In this document: in pieces, positions 33,427 through 40,987 of the stretch
Layout: each line of letters opens with the position of its first letter
How positions within the stretch are numbered: position 1 is the stretch's first letter
NCBI GenBank assembly: GCA_020161845.1
Contig: JAIUNK010000024.1
Span: 1-63,985, forward strand
DNA: 63,985 nucleotides
Reading direction: 5' to 3'
Source of the DNA: Actinomycetota bacterium
GTDB taxonomy: Bacteria > Actinomycetota > Actinomycetes > Actinomycetales > Dermatophilaceae
Position numbers and translations under genes: made by a program
Notes under the pieces: generated by a model
What the model was told of the DNA's origin: nothing
What the model saw: the letters and a program-made list of their open reading frames with translations, nothing else
The model's database searches: none

Positions 33427-34313
33427 GCACGGATTCGGCCACCGCCGCCGCCACGACGTACCGCCCGCCGGCCCCCCGCCGCCGCACCGGCTACGCCGCC
33501 GTCCGCCCGCACCTGCTGTCCCTGGGCGGGCTCGTGGTGGCGCTGGCGTTCCTGGGACCGTACGTCGTGATGTTCCTGAACACCTTGCGGACCAGCACGG
33601 ACGTCAAACGCACCCCGCCGTCCTTCCTGCCACAGGAGTGGCAGTGGGACACCTACGCGCAGGTGCTCGGCGACGGCCGGTTCGTGAATTGGCTGGCGAC
33701 GAGCCTGCTCGTGGCGTTCGCCTCGACGGTGATCGTGCTGGCGGTGGCGATTCCGGCGGCGTACTACACCGCACGTTTCCGCTTCGCCGGCCGCGGACTG
33801 TTCCTGTTCCTCGTGCTGGTAACGCAGATGTTCAGCCCGACGGCGCTCGTGGTGGGCATTTATCGGCAATTCTTCGAGCTGAACATGATCAACACGTACG
33901 GCGCGTTGATCATCACCAATGCCGCCTTCAACCTGGCCTTCGCCGTCTGGATCCTGCACGGTTTCTTCGGGGCGATTCCCGATGAGGTCGAGGAGGCCGC
34001 GCGGCTCGACGGGTGCGGCAAGGTCGCGACGCTGCTGCGAATCATGCTGCCGTTGACCCTGCCCGGGCTGGTGACCGCGACGATCTTCACGTTCATCGCG
34101 GCGTGGAACGAGTACGTCGTGGCGCTCACGCTCATGGTCGACGATTCGCGCAAGCCCCTGACGGTGGGCATGCGGGCCTATGTGACCGGCTATGTGCAGC
34201 ACTGGGACCAGTTCTTCGCCGCGGCGGTGATCGCGATCGTGCCGGTGGTGATCCTGTTCGCGATCATCGAGCGGCACCTGGTGAGCGGCATGACCGCCGG
34301 CGCGGTGAAATAG
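33423..34313 (+). CDS. Sugar ABC transporter permease (MalG-type)
   Basis: A 296-aa permease, six TM segments, with the EAA loop [20 protein letters not shown] and the MalG-like ending [25 protein letters not shown] at 33423 overlaps the stop of the first permease (GTGA). The longer open frame beginning at 32556 covers the preceding gene in a wrong frame and is not real. A dispersed repeat starts 24 bp after the stop. Confidence 0.92.
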   Translation: MSTDSATAAATTYRPPAPRRRTGYAAVRPHLLSLGGLVVALAFLGPYVVMFLNTLRTSTDVKRTPPSFLPQEWQWDTYAQVLGDGRFVNWLATSLLVAFASTVIVLAVAIPAAYYTARFRFAGRGLFLFLVLVTQMFSPTALVVGIYRQFFELNMINTYGALIITNAAFNLAFAVWILHGFFGAIPDEVEEAARLDGCGKVATLLRIMLPLTLPGLVTATIFTFIAAWNEYVVALTLMVDDSRKPLTVGMRAYVTGYVQHWDQFFAAAVIAIVPVVILFAIIERHLVSGMTAGAVK

Positions 34314-34336
34314 CGCCGCTCCTGCGGGGAGCGGTT

Positions 34337-34416
34337 GGGGAGTGGTTGCCCCCCAAACGTGTCGCTAACCCTCCCCGGGGAGGGGTTGGGAACGGGCCGC
34401 CGGGCGCGGAAGACCC
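34337..34416. repeat. ~78-bp direct repeat flanking the exporter cassette, left copy
   Basis: GTCGCTAACCCTCCCCGGGG at 34361-34380 with about 25 bp before and 35 bp after aligns with 37853-37931 in the same orientation. The TetR stop codon and last residues (PLPGEG) lie inside it. Confidence 0.8.
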
Positions 34417-35063
34417 GGTGGGGCCGGCGCCCAAGCGGGGCGGAGCACCTCGACCGCCTCGAACACGTAGTCCGCGATGTCGCGCCCGCCGCCGTCGTCG
34501 TACCACCGCTCCAGCGCGCAGAACACCCCCGCCATCAGCGCGGCGGCGACCACCTCGTAGTCGGCGAGCGATCGCCCGTGCCGATCCGCCGCGTGCATCA
34601 TCGGCGCGAGCGCCTTGGCGGTTTCGTCGAGCGTGACGAAGCCGGCCGCGCGCACGGAGGGTGTCGAGGACCAGATCCGCATCCGCCGCATGACCAGCTG
34701 GTCCGCGACGAAGTGGGTGCCCTGCATCAGCCGGATCGCGGTGGTCAACGCCGTCCAGGGGTCGGTCCGGGCGAACAGCCGGGGGGCCACGTCGAGCACG
34801 AGGTCGTCGTACTCGTCGTGCAGGATCAGGCCCTCCTTGGTGCCGAAGTACCGGTAGATCGAACTCGGCGAGACCTCGGCGTGCTCCGCGATCTGCTCGA
34901 TGGTCACCGCGTCGAAGCCGTGCTCCTCGAACTGAGCGACCGCCACCTCCTGGATGCGGCGGATGGCCGCGGCCTTCTTGCGTTCCCGCAGCCCGAGCCG
35001 CGCTGTCCCGGGCACGGCCTGGGCCAGCACCTCGGCCAGTTGCGCTGCCAGCGGATCCGTCAC
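34365..35063 (-). CDS. TetR-family regulator of the ABC exporter
   Basis: A 232-aa regulator. RIQEVAVAQFEEHGFDAVTIEQIAEHAEVSPSSIYRYFGTKEGLI is a canonical TetR DNA-binding domain (about residues 36-80), and the rest is helical. It is divergent from an ABC ATPase gene starting 77 bp away. Its C-terminal tail, from about PRPAARSQPL to the stop, is encoded by the flanking repeat, so the protein ending may be acquired. GTG start at 35063. Confidence 0.87.
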   Translation of the reverse strand: MTDPLAAQLAEVLAQAVPGTARLGLRERKKAAAIRRIQEVAVAQFEEHGFDAVTIEQIAEHAEVSPSSIYRYFGTKEGLILHDEYDDLVLDVAPRLFARTDPWTALTTAIRLMQGTHFVADQLVMRRMRIWSSTPSVRAAGFVTLDETAKALAPMMHAADRHGRSLADYEVVAAALMAGVFCALERWYDDGGGRDIADYVFEAVEVLRPAWAPAPPGLPRPAARSQPLPGEG

Positions 35064-35096
35064 GGTGCCCGTCGCGCCTCCCTCACCTGCTCCTGA

Positions 35097-35137
35097 AAGT
35101 CACTTCCACTTTAGCCGCCCACGGCGTACAGTGACTT
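35097..35137. promoter_or_regulatory. Candidate TetR operator: paired inverted arms
   Basis: AAGTCACT (35097-35104) and AGTGACTT (35130-35137) are perfect complements in the 76-bp divergent spacer. The right arm ends two bases before the ABC ATPase ATG. A further AAAGT/ACTTT pair overlaps the left arm. Confidence 0.5.
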
Positions 35138-35139
35138 GC

Positions 35140-36105
35140 ATGAGAAAGTCCCTGTCAGTTTCTCGGGACGACATGGTGTCCGGCCGGCACCTGGTGAAGC
35201 GCTTCGGCCGCACCAGGGCCCTTGACGGGCTGGACCTGACCATCCGCGCCGGCGAGGTGCACGGCTTCCTCGGCCCCAACGGCGCCGGCAAGTCCACGAC
35301 GATCCGCGCCATCCTCGGCCAGCTCCGCCTGGACGGCGGCGACCTGCGCGTCTTCGGCGCCGACCCCCGCCGCGACGCGGTGAGGGTCCACGACCGGCTC
35401 GCCTACGTGCCCGGCGACACGGCGCTGTGGCCGCACCTGACCGGCGGCGAGTGCATCGACCTGCTGGGCCGGCTCGGCGGGCATCAGAACCGGGCTCGCC
35501 GCAACGACCTCGTCGACCGGTTCGACCTCGACCCCACCAAGCGCGCGCGAACCTACTCCAAGGGCAACCGGCAAAAGGTCGCCCTGATCGCCGCGCTGAG
35601 CGCCGACGTCGAGCTGCTCGTGCTCGACGAGCCCACCTCGGGGCTCGACCCGCTGATGGAGGCCGAGTTCCAGCGGGCCGTGCGCGAGGCGGCCGCCGCC
35701 GGCCGGACCGTCCTGCTCAGCAGCCACATCCTGGACGAGGTCGAGGCCCTCTGCGACCGCGTCACGATCATCCGAGCCGGTCGCACCGTGTCCACCGGCA
35801 CCCTCGACGACCTGCGCGCGAACACCCGCTCGACGATCGAGGTCATCACCGCGCAGCCGCTGCCCGACATCCTGCCCGGCGTGTCGAGCGGGATCGGCGC
35901 ACGGACCGACGAACCGCACCCGCACGGCGTACGGACGACGGTGACCGTCGCGCCCGCCGCCCTCGCCGCGGCGGTCGCAGCGATCGCGCGGCAACAGCCG
36001 ATCGGCCTGGCGGTGCGGCCGCCGTCGCTCGACGAGCTGTTCCACCAGCATTACCGCAAGGAGCCGACCCACCGCGCGCAGCCCACGCCGGAGCCGGTGG
36101 CATGA
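35140..36105 (+). CDS. ABC-2 type exporter ATP-binding protein
   Basis: A 321-aa ATPase. Walker A GPNGAGKST (45-53), a YSKGNRQKV signature (139-147; the usual LSGGQ is degenerate, as common in ABC-2 drug exporters), Walker B LLVLDEP with Asp163/Glu164, and the H-loop in VLLSSHILDE. The C-terminal about 80 residues are the extension typical of DrrA-like proteins. ATG at 35140; MVSGRHLVK at 35173 is an alternative. The permease gene overlaps by ATGA. Confidence 0.92.
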   Translation: MRKSLSVSRDDMVSGRHLVKRFGRTRALDGLDLTIRAGEVHGFLGPNGAGKSTTIRAILGQLRLDGGDLRVFGADPRRDAVRVHDRLAYVPGDTALWPHLTGGECIDLLGRLGGHQNRARRNDLVDRFDLDPTKRARTYSKGNRQKVALIAALSADVELLVLDEPTSGLDPLMEAEFQRAVREAAAAGRTVLLSSHILDEVEALCDRVTIIRAGRTVSTGTLDDLRANTRSTIEVITAQPLPDILPGVSSGIGARTDEPHPHGVRTTVTVAPAALAAAVAAIARQQPIGLAVRPPSLDELFHQHYRKEPTHRAQPTPEPVA

Positions 36106-37685
36106 GCGGCACGTTCACGGGGACCGCGCTGCTGGTGCGGACCCATCTGCGCTGCGGGTGGCGCGCCCTGACGGCGTGGATCGCGGGGGCCGCGGCCCTG
36201 GTGGTGGCGACCGGGGTCGGCATCGCCGCGCTGTACCCCACGCTGGCCGACCGGGAGACGTACGCCGCGACGGCCGGCGTCTCCCCGGCCGCGGCGGCCT
36301 TCAACGGCCGTGGCTACGACCTGACGACGCTCGGCGGGATCACGGCCTATGAGGTGGGCTTCATGGGCCTGCTCGGCCTGCCGATCGTCGCGCTGCATCT
36401 CGCGATCCGGTTCAGTCGCCGCGAGGAGGACGCCGGGCGCACCGAACTGGTGACCGCGGGCCGCGTCGGGCGACTCGCCCCGGTGGCGGCCGCGGGCCTC
36501 ACGCTCGTCCTGACGTGGGCGGCCTTCGTCGTCGCCTGCGCGGTCGGCCTCACGGCCGCGGGTCTGCCGGCCGGGGGGTCCGGGCGGTACGCCGCGGGCC
36601 TCGGCCTCTACGCGGCCTGCTGCGGCGCGGTCGGCCTGGTCGTCGCCGAGGTCAGCCGGGAGGCGCGGACGGCGTACGGTCTGGGGCTCGCCCTGACCCT
36701 GCTCGCCTTCCTGCTCCGAGCGATCGTCGACGGCCGACACCTCGAGGAGGATCTGGCCGGCCCCACGGGCTGGCTCGCGCAGCTGCGTCCGTTCGGGGAC
36801 TGGGCGGGCTGGCCGCTGCTGGCGTACGCCGGGTCCGCGCTGGCCGCCTGGGTCCTGGCGGCGCTCGTGGCGCACCGGCGCGACCTGGGCGGCGGGTTGG
36901 TGCCGACGCGGCCGGGACCGGCGTACGGCGTCGCTCGCCTCGGCACCTCGACCGGCCTGGCCTGGCGATTTCTGCGGCCGGCGTTCCTTGGTTGGGCGCT
37001 GGGCATGGGCGCCTGGAGCCTGGCCCTCGGGGGGCTGAGCGGGGAGATGACCGACATCGTGCGCGCCAACCCCGCGATGCTCGCGGCGTTCGGCGTGGCG
37101 CGCCCCGAGGACCTGCTCACCGCCATGACGCTGCTGCTCGGCGCGATCGGCGCGGCGTCGTTCGGGGTCTCGGCCATGATGCGCCTGGCCCGGGAGGAGG
37201 CGGCGGGCCGGTTGGCGCTGGTCCTGTCGACGCGGACGTCCCGGACCCGGCTGTGGGCCGGCTGGCTCTTCGTCGCGGCGCTCCTGGCCGCGACCATCCT
37301 GGTTGTGGCCGCGGGTGCGCTCGGCCTGGCCATGGCGTGGTCTACCGGGCGGTGGGCTCACCTGTCGACCGGCCTGCGCGCGGGCCTGGCGCTGGTCGTG
37401 CCGGTCCTGGTGGTCCTCGCCGCGACGGCCGTCGTCCAGGGCGTGGCCCCGGCGTACACCGGGATCGGCTGGATCCTCGTCGGCTGGGTGACCGTAGTGG
37501 GGGTGCTGGCCGAGACGCTGCGGCTGCCGCAGTGGGCCAGGGGGCTGTCGCCGCTCTACCGGGCCGGCAACGTGCCCATCGACGACCCGAACGGCATAGC
37601 GCTGGTCGCGATGGGTGCGCTGGCGGTCGTCCTGGTGGTCCTCGGTCTGTCCCGCTTCCGGACCCGCGACCTGGCCGCGGGCTGA
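36102..37685 (+). CDS. ABC-2 exporter permease, fused double-length type
   Basis: A 527-aa membrane protein with about 12 TM segments, i.e. two ABC-2 permease halves in one chain. The first half includes SRREEDAGRTELVTAGRVGRLA and the second REEAAGRLALVLSTRTSRTRLW. These duplicated motifs are seen in Actinobacteria exporters of the polyketide-antibiotic/TetR-linked type. The ATG at 36102 overlaps the ATPase stop. The substrate is unknown; TetR control suggests export of a toxic compound. Confidence 0.9.
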   Translation: MSGTFTGTALLVRTHLRCGWRALTAWIAGAAALVVATGVGIAALYPTLADRETYAATAGVSPAAAAFNGRGYDLTTLGGITAYEVGFMGLLGLPIVALHLAIRFSRREEDAGRTELVTAGRVGRLAPVAAAGLTLVLTWAAFVVACAVGLTAAGLPAGGSGRYAAGLGLYAACCGAVGLVVAEVSREARTAYGLGLALTLLAFLLRAIVDGRHLEEDLAGPTGWLAQLRPFGDWAGWPLLAYAGSALAAWVLAALVAHRRDLGGGLVPTRPGPAYGVARLGTSTGLAWRFLRPAFLGWALGMGAWSLALGGLSGEMTDIVRANPAMLAAFGVARPEDLLTAMTLLLGAIGAASFGVSAMMRLAREEAAGRLALVLSTRTSRTRLWAGWLFVAALLAATILVVAAGALGLAMAWSTGRWAHLSTGLRAGLALVVPVLVVLAATAVVQGVAPAYTGIGWILVGWVTVVGVLAETLRLPQWARGLSPLYRAGNVPIDDPNGIALVAMGALAVVLVVLGLSRFRTRDLAAG

Positions 37686-37748
37686 GCCGCCCGGCCGACC
37701 CGCCGCATGGGCCTGCCCCGCGGCGCCTCCGTCCCTGCGGACAGCCCT

Positions 37749-37875
37749 GGGGAGGGTGAGCTCCCGATAGCTGCCGGTGCCATCTCCCCCGGGGACTACC
37801 GGGGAGGGTGAGCCCCCGATAGCTGCCGGTGCCATCTCCCCCGGGGACTACCGGGGAGTGTTAGCCCCCGAGAGA
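37749..37875. repeat. 52-bp tandem repeat after exporter operon
   Basis: Units start at 37749, 37801 and 37853 (exact 52-bp period; the third diverges after about 20 bp). The shared core is CCCGATAGCTGCCGGTGCCA. The third unit merges into the flanking repeat. Confidence 0.88.
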
Positions 37876-37931
37876 GGTCGCTAACCCTCCCCGGGGAAGG
37901 GTTAGCGACCGGGCTGCCGCGCGGAAGGCCC
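37853..37931. repeat. ~78-bp direct repeat flanking the exporter cassette, right copy
   Basis: Matches 34337-34416 in the same orientation. It includes the 33-bp hairpin GTCGCTAACCC...GGGTTAGCGAC (37877-37909), which could also end transcription of the exporter operon. Confidence 0.8.
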
Positions 37932-37946
37932 CGCCCCATCGGACCG

Positions 37947-38019
37947 TTATCCACAGCCCGACCGCTCGTCACCTGCCCTTTTAGCACCATGGTGCTAAAA
38001 GGGCAGGTCGTGAACGGTC
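37947..38019. repeat. DnaA box plus 60-bp palindrome, copy 2
   Basis: TTATCCACA (37947-37955), 4 bp, then 37960-38019 whose inner 38 bp (ACCTGCCCTTTTAGCACC plus complement) are perfectly palindromic. Relative to copy 1 at 26571 the unit is inverted. One stem pair is changed on both arms (G:C to A:T), a compensatory change. Confidence 0.85.
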
Positions 38020-38089
38020 ACGTCAGGCTGGCCCGGAGCGGCCTCGTCGGCTGGCACGGAGCGGGCTCGTCGGCTGGCACGATGGCCCC

Positions 38090-38659
38090 GTGAAGGTCGT
38101 CAATCACCACGCCGGCTGCTGCGGGTTCCACCCGGTGCGCCCGGACGGCAGCCAATGGGCCCACGTCCTGGGCCTGCCCGGCGGCGCCTCCGTGCACGCG
38201 GACAGCACAGGCGAGATCCTCGCCGAGCTGATCCCGGGCTACGCCGACTCACCCGACGAGCCCGCCCAACGCGCCGCCCGGGAGCGTCACGCCCTCGACG
38301 TGGGCACCCGCCACCAGGGGTTTCGCATCGACGCCGCCATCGCCGAAGGGCTCATCGACCCCGCCGACCCCGACGACGCCGCCCTGATCGCCCTGTTGCG
38401 CGAGATCGCCTGCCGCCCCATCGCCCTGACCCGGGCCGATGACCCCGAGGCCGCCGCGGACAGCGGGGCGCCCCGCTGGGAGGGCGCGGTGCGACTGGTG
38501 TGCCTGACCACGGCGTACGCGCCGTACGGCGAGCTGCCCCCGCCCACCGGGAACGTCGACTGGATCGACCCCACCACCGAGGAGGGCTACCTGGTGAGCC
38601 TGCGCCGGGCGGGTGCGCTCGACTACTGGTCGGAGGCCGTGTACGCCGTGGGCGGCTAG
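38090..38659 (+). CDS. Hypothetical protein, 189 aa
   Basis: No family recognised. It begins MKVVNHHAGCCGFHPVRPDG (GTG start), is acidic, and has no signal or TM. A CLTTAYAPYGELPPPTGNVDWIDP segment lies near residue 139 and EGYLVSLRRAGALDYW near the end. Codon use and coding-like composition match neighbours. Short direct repeats (CGTCGGCTGGCACG) precede it. It stands alone between the exporter cassette and the kinase pair. Confidence 0.6.
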   Translation: MKVVNHHAGCCGFHPVRPDGSQWAHVLGLPGGASVHADSTGEILAELIPGYADSPDEPAQRAARERHALDVGTRHQGFRIDAAIAEGLIDPADPDDAALIALLREIACRPIALTRADDPEAAADSGAPRWEGAVRLVCLTTAYAPYGELPPPTGNVDWIDPTTEEGYLVSLRRAGALDYWSEAVYAVGG

Positions 38660-38833
38660 CACCCGTCACCCATCTCCCGGCGTCGTGCAGCTAGCACCCG
38701 CCGTCGACGCGAATCGCGTTGCGCCACGCCCTTTTTCGACGCGGCGACCCGGGGCGGCAGAATAGGGGCTCAGCCCCGCCGCCGACTCGACCACCCCGCG
38801 CCGACGGCCCCCGCGGGGCGGGGAGGGGACACC

Positions 38834-40987
38834 GTGGGCTGGCCCGCCACCGGCTCCGCTCCCGCACCCGATCTGGCGCCCGATCTCGCGCCCGCTCCCG
38901 CGCCCGAGCTGGCGCCCGAGCCGGCCGTCCCCACCTTCCGTACCCCGACGAACCGCGGGCTGCTGGCCGGCTTCGGACTCCTGCTGGCCTGGCTCGGCTA
39001 CCGCCTCGTGGGCGGCGCGGCCGGACCGCTGTCGAACCTGTGGGCGGTGGACGGCGTCTACCTCGTGGCGCTGGCGCTGGCCACGGTCGAGGCGCCCGGC
39101 CGACGCCTGCGCGCGGCCGGACTCAACGCCGCCGCCACGACCGGCGGCGTCGTCACCGGAGGCCTGCTGGCCGGAAGCTCCCCCGGCCAGGTGGCCGGGG
39201 GGACGCTGGGCAGTCTGGTCGCCGCGGCGGTCGCGGTCTGCGCCTACCATCGCCTCCTCTGGCGTCTCACCGGCCAGGCGCCGTCGTGGGTGCCGCGGCG
39301 GGCCACCGAGGCCGTCTGGCTACTCGTCGCGGTGGTCCCGGCGGCGCTGGTGGGCGCGGCACTGGGCGCCGCTCCCGGCGGCGGGCCCGGCGCGCTCGGC
39401 GACCCGCAACAACTGCTCTGGTGCGCGGCCCGGCAGCTGACCATCCTCGCGGTCACCGTCAACTGCGTCCTGCCGGTGCTGTTCACCCCCTCGCGGCAGC
39501 TGCTGCCCCGGCCGAGGTGGCCGCACCTGCCGGCGTTTGTGCTGGTCGCCGCCCTGGGAATCGGGTTGCCGCGCGTGCTGCCCGACCAGCCGCTGTCCTG
39601 GCTGCTGGTCGTCCCCGCCGCCTACGCGGGGCTGGCCTTCCCGATCCGGTGGGCGGGCCTGGCGACGATGGCGGTCAACCTCACCATCACGGCGCTGCCC
39701 TATCAGGTCTTCGCCGCCCCGCCCGGCGCCGGGCTGTTCAGTCCGCAGATCCTCACCGACCTCACCCAGGGCTTCATGGCCCACGTGGCGATGATTCTGG
39801 CCGTCTTCCGGGAGACGCTGATGGAGCTGCGGGCCGAGGTGGCCCACCGCGCCACGGCCGAGCGGACCCGCCGCGAGGTGCTCGACGGCGTCGTCCAGTC
39901 CCTGACCCACGGGCTCGTCCTGACCCGCCCGGACGGCCGGGTCACGCTGGCGAACCAGGCCGCCGAGACCCTGGTGGGCCGCCTGCCCGAGCGGGTCACC
40001 CTCGATTGGGTCCGCCAGATCGACCTCCAGGCCACCGACGTGAACCGGGTACTCGACGCCGAAGAGGTCGCGGCGGCGCTGCAGCCGACCGGCCTGCTCA
40101 GCACGCACATCGCGATCCCGGGCGGCGCCGGTCGGACCCGCCGGGTCGCCCTGTCCAGCCAGCGGCTCGACCTGGGCGGCGACGAGCGGCTCAGCCTGCT
40201 GCAGCTGCGCGACGTGACCGCCGCACATGCCCGCCAGCAGGAGCTGGAGACCTTCGCGGGCACGGTCGCGCACGACCTCAAGAGCCCGCTCGCTGCCCTG
40301 ACCGGATGGATGGCGGCGGCGGCCCGCGAGCTCGACGAGGGCGATCCCGCGGCCGGGCTGGCCACGCTGCACCGTGCCCAGAACGCCGTCGTACGGATGC
40401 GCCTGTTGATCGACGACTACCTCGCGTACGCCGTGAGCCGGGGCGGCGTCATCACCGTCACGGACATCGCGCTCGACTGGTTGGTCCGGGACATCGTCGA
40501 CGGCTACGCCGGCACCCACGGCAGCATCACCGTGGACTGCCCGCACGTGGTCCGGGCCGACCTGTCCCTGACGCGGCAGCTGCTGGGCCACCTGATCGGC
40601 AACGCCGTGCACCATCCCCGCCCCGGCGCGCCGCCCGAGGTGGCGGTGACCAGCGTCGCCGCCGAGCCCGGTTGGGTGCAGATCCGCGTCGCCGACCACG
40701 GCCCCGGCCTGCCCCCCGGCGAGGCGGACCGCCTGCGCGCCGCCTTCCGCGGCGACACCCGCGTGGCCGGCGGCTCCGTGGCCGGCTCCATGGCCGGCTC
40801 CATGGCCGGCTCCATGGCCGGCTCCATGGCCGGCTCCATGGCCGGCTCCATGGCCGGCCTCGGGCTGGGCCTGGCGCTGTGCCACGCGATCGCCACCCGG
40901 CATGGCGGGCGCATTGATGCCGCCGACAACCAGTGGGGCGGGGCGACGTTCGCCGTCACGCTGCCCGCCGAACCGGAGCAGCCATGA
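38834..40987 (+). CDS. Membrane sensor histidine kinase 1, with repeat-expanded ATP lid
   Basis: A 717-aa kinase. A Pro/Ala-rich N-terminus with DLAP repeats precedes about eight TM helices (residues about 42-330) of MASE1-like layout. A PAS-like region (VLDGVVQSLTHGLVLTRPDGRVTLANQAAETLVG) follows, then the DHp helix FAGTVAHDLKSPLAALTGWM with the phospho-acceptor His. The ATPase domain has LIGNAVHHPRPG and VADHGPGLPP. Just before GLGLALCHAIATRHGG come six AGSM units (40783-40858), lengthening the ATP lid by about 20 residues relative to the paralogue downstream. GTG start with GGGAGGGG. The second kinase overlaps by ATGA. Confidence 0.88.
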   Translation: MGWPATGSAPAPDLAPDLAPAPAPELAPEPAVPTFRTPTNRGLLAGFGLLLAWLGYRLVGGAAGPLSNLWAVDGVYLVALALATVEAPGRRLRAAGLNAAATTGGVVTGGLLAGSSPGQVAGGTLGSLVAAAVAVCAYHRLLWRLTGQAPSWVPRRATEAVWLLVAVVPAALVGAALGAAPGGGPGALGDPQQLLWCAARQLTILAVTVNCVLPVLFTPSRQLLPRPRWPHLPAFVLVAALGIGLPRVLPDQPLSWLLVVPAAYAGLAFPIRWAGLATMAVNLTITALPYQVFAAPPGAGLFSPQILTDLTQGFMAHVAMILAVFRETLMELRAEVAHRATAERTRREVLDGVVQSLTHGLVLTRPDGRVTLANQAAETLVGRLPERVTLDWVRQIDLQATDVNRVLDAEEVAAALQPTGLLSTHIAIPGGAGRTRRVALSSQRLDLGGDERLSLLQLRDVTAAHARQQELETFAGTVAHDLKSPLAALTGWMAAAARELDEGDPAAGLATLHRAQNAVVRMRLLIDDYLAYAVSRGGVITVTDIALDWLVRDIVDGYAGTHGSITVDCPHVVRADLSLTRQLLGHLIGNAVHHPRPGAPPEVAVTSVAAEPGWVQIRVADHGPGLPPGEADRLRAAFRGDTRVAGGSVAGSMAGSMAGSMAGSMAGSMAGSMAGLGLGLALCHAIATRHGGRIDAADNQWGGATFAVTLPAEPEQP
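40773..40858 (+). repeat. 12-bp minisatellite in histidine kinase ATP lid
   Basis: About six perfect copies of GGCTCCATGGCC after one variant (GGCTCCGTGGCC) encode (AGSM)6. The unit is in frame and each copy contains an NcoI-type CCATGG palindrome. Confidence 0.95.

Noticed and set aside
40773-40858. Regular repeat first considered as a CRISPR-like array
   Set aside because: The unit is 12 bp, has no spacers, and is in frame inside a kinase gene.
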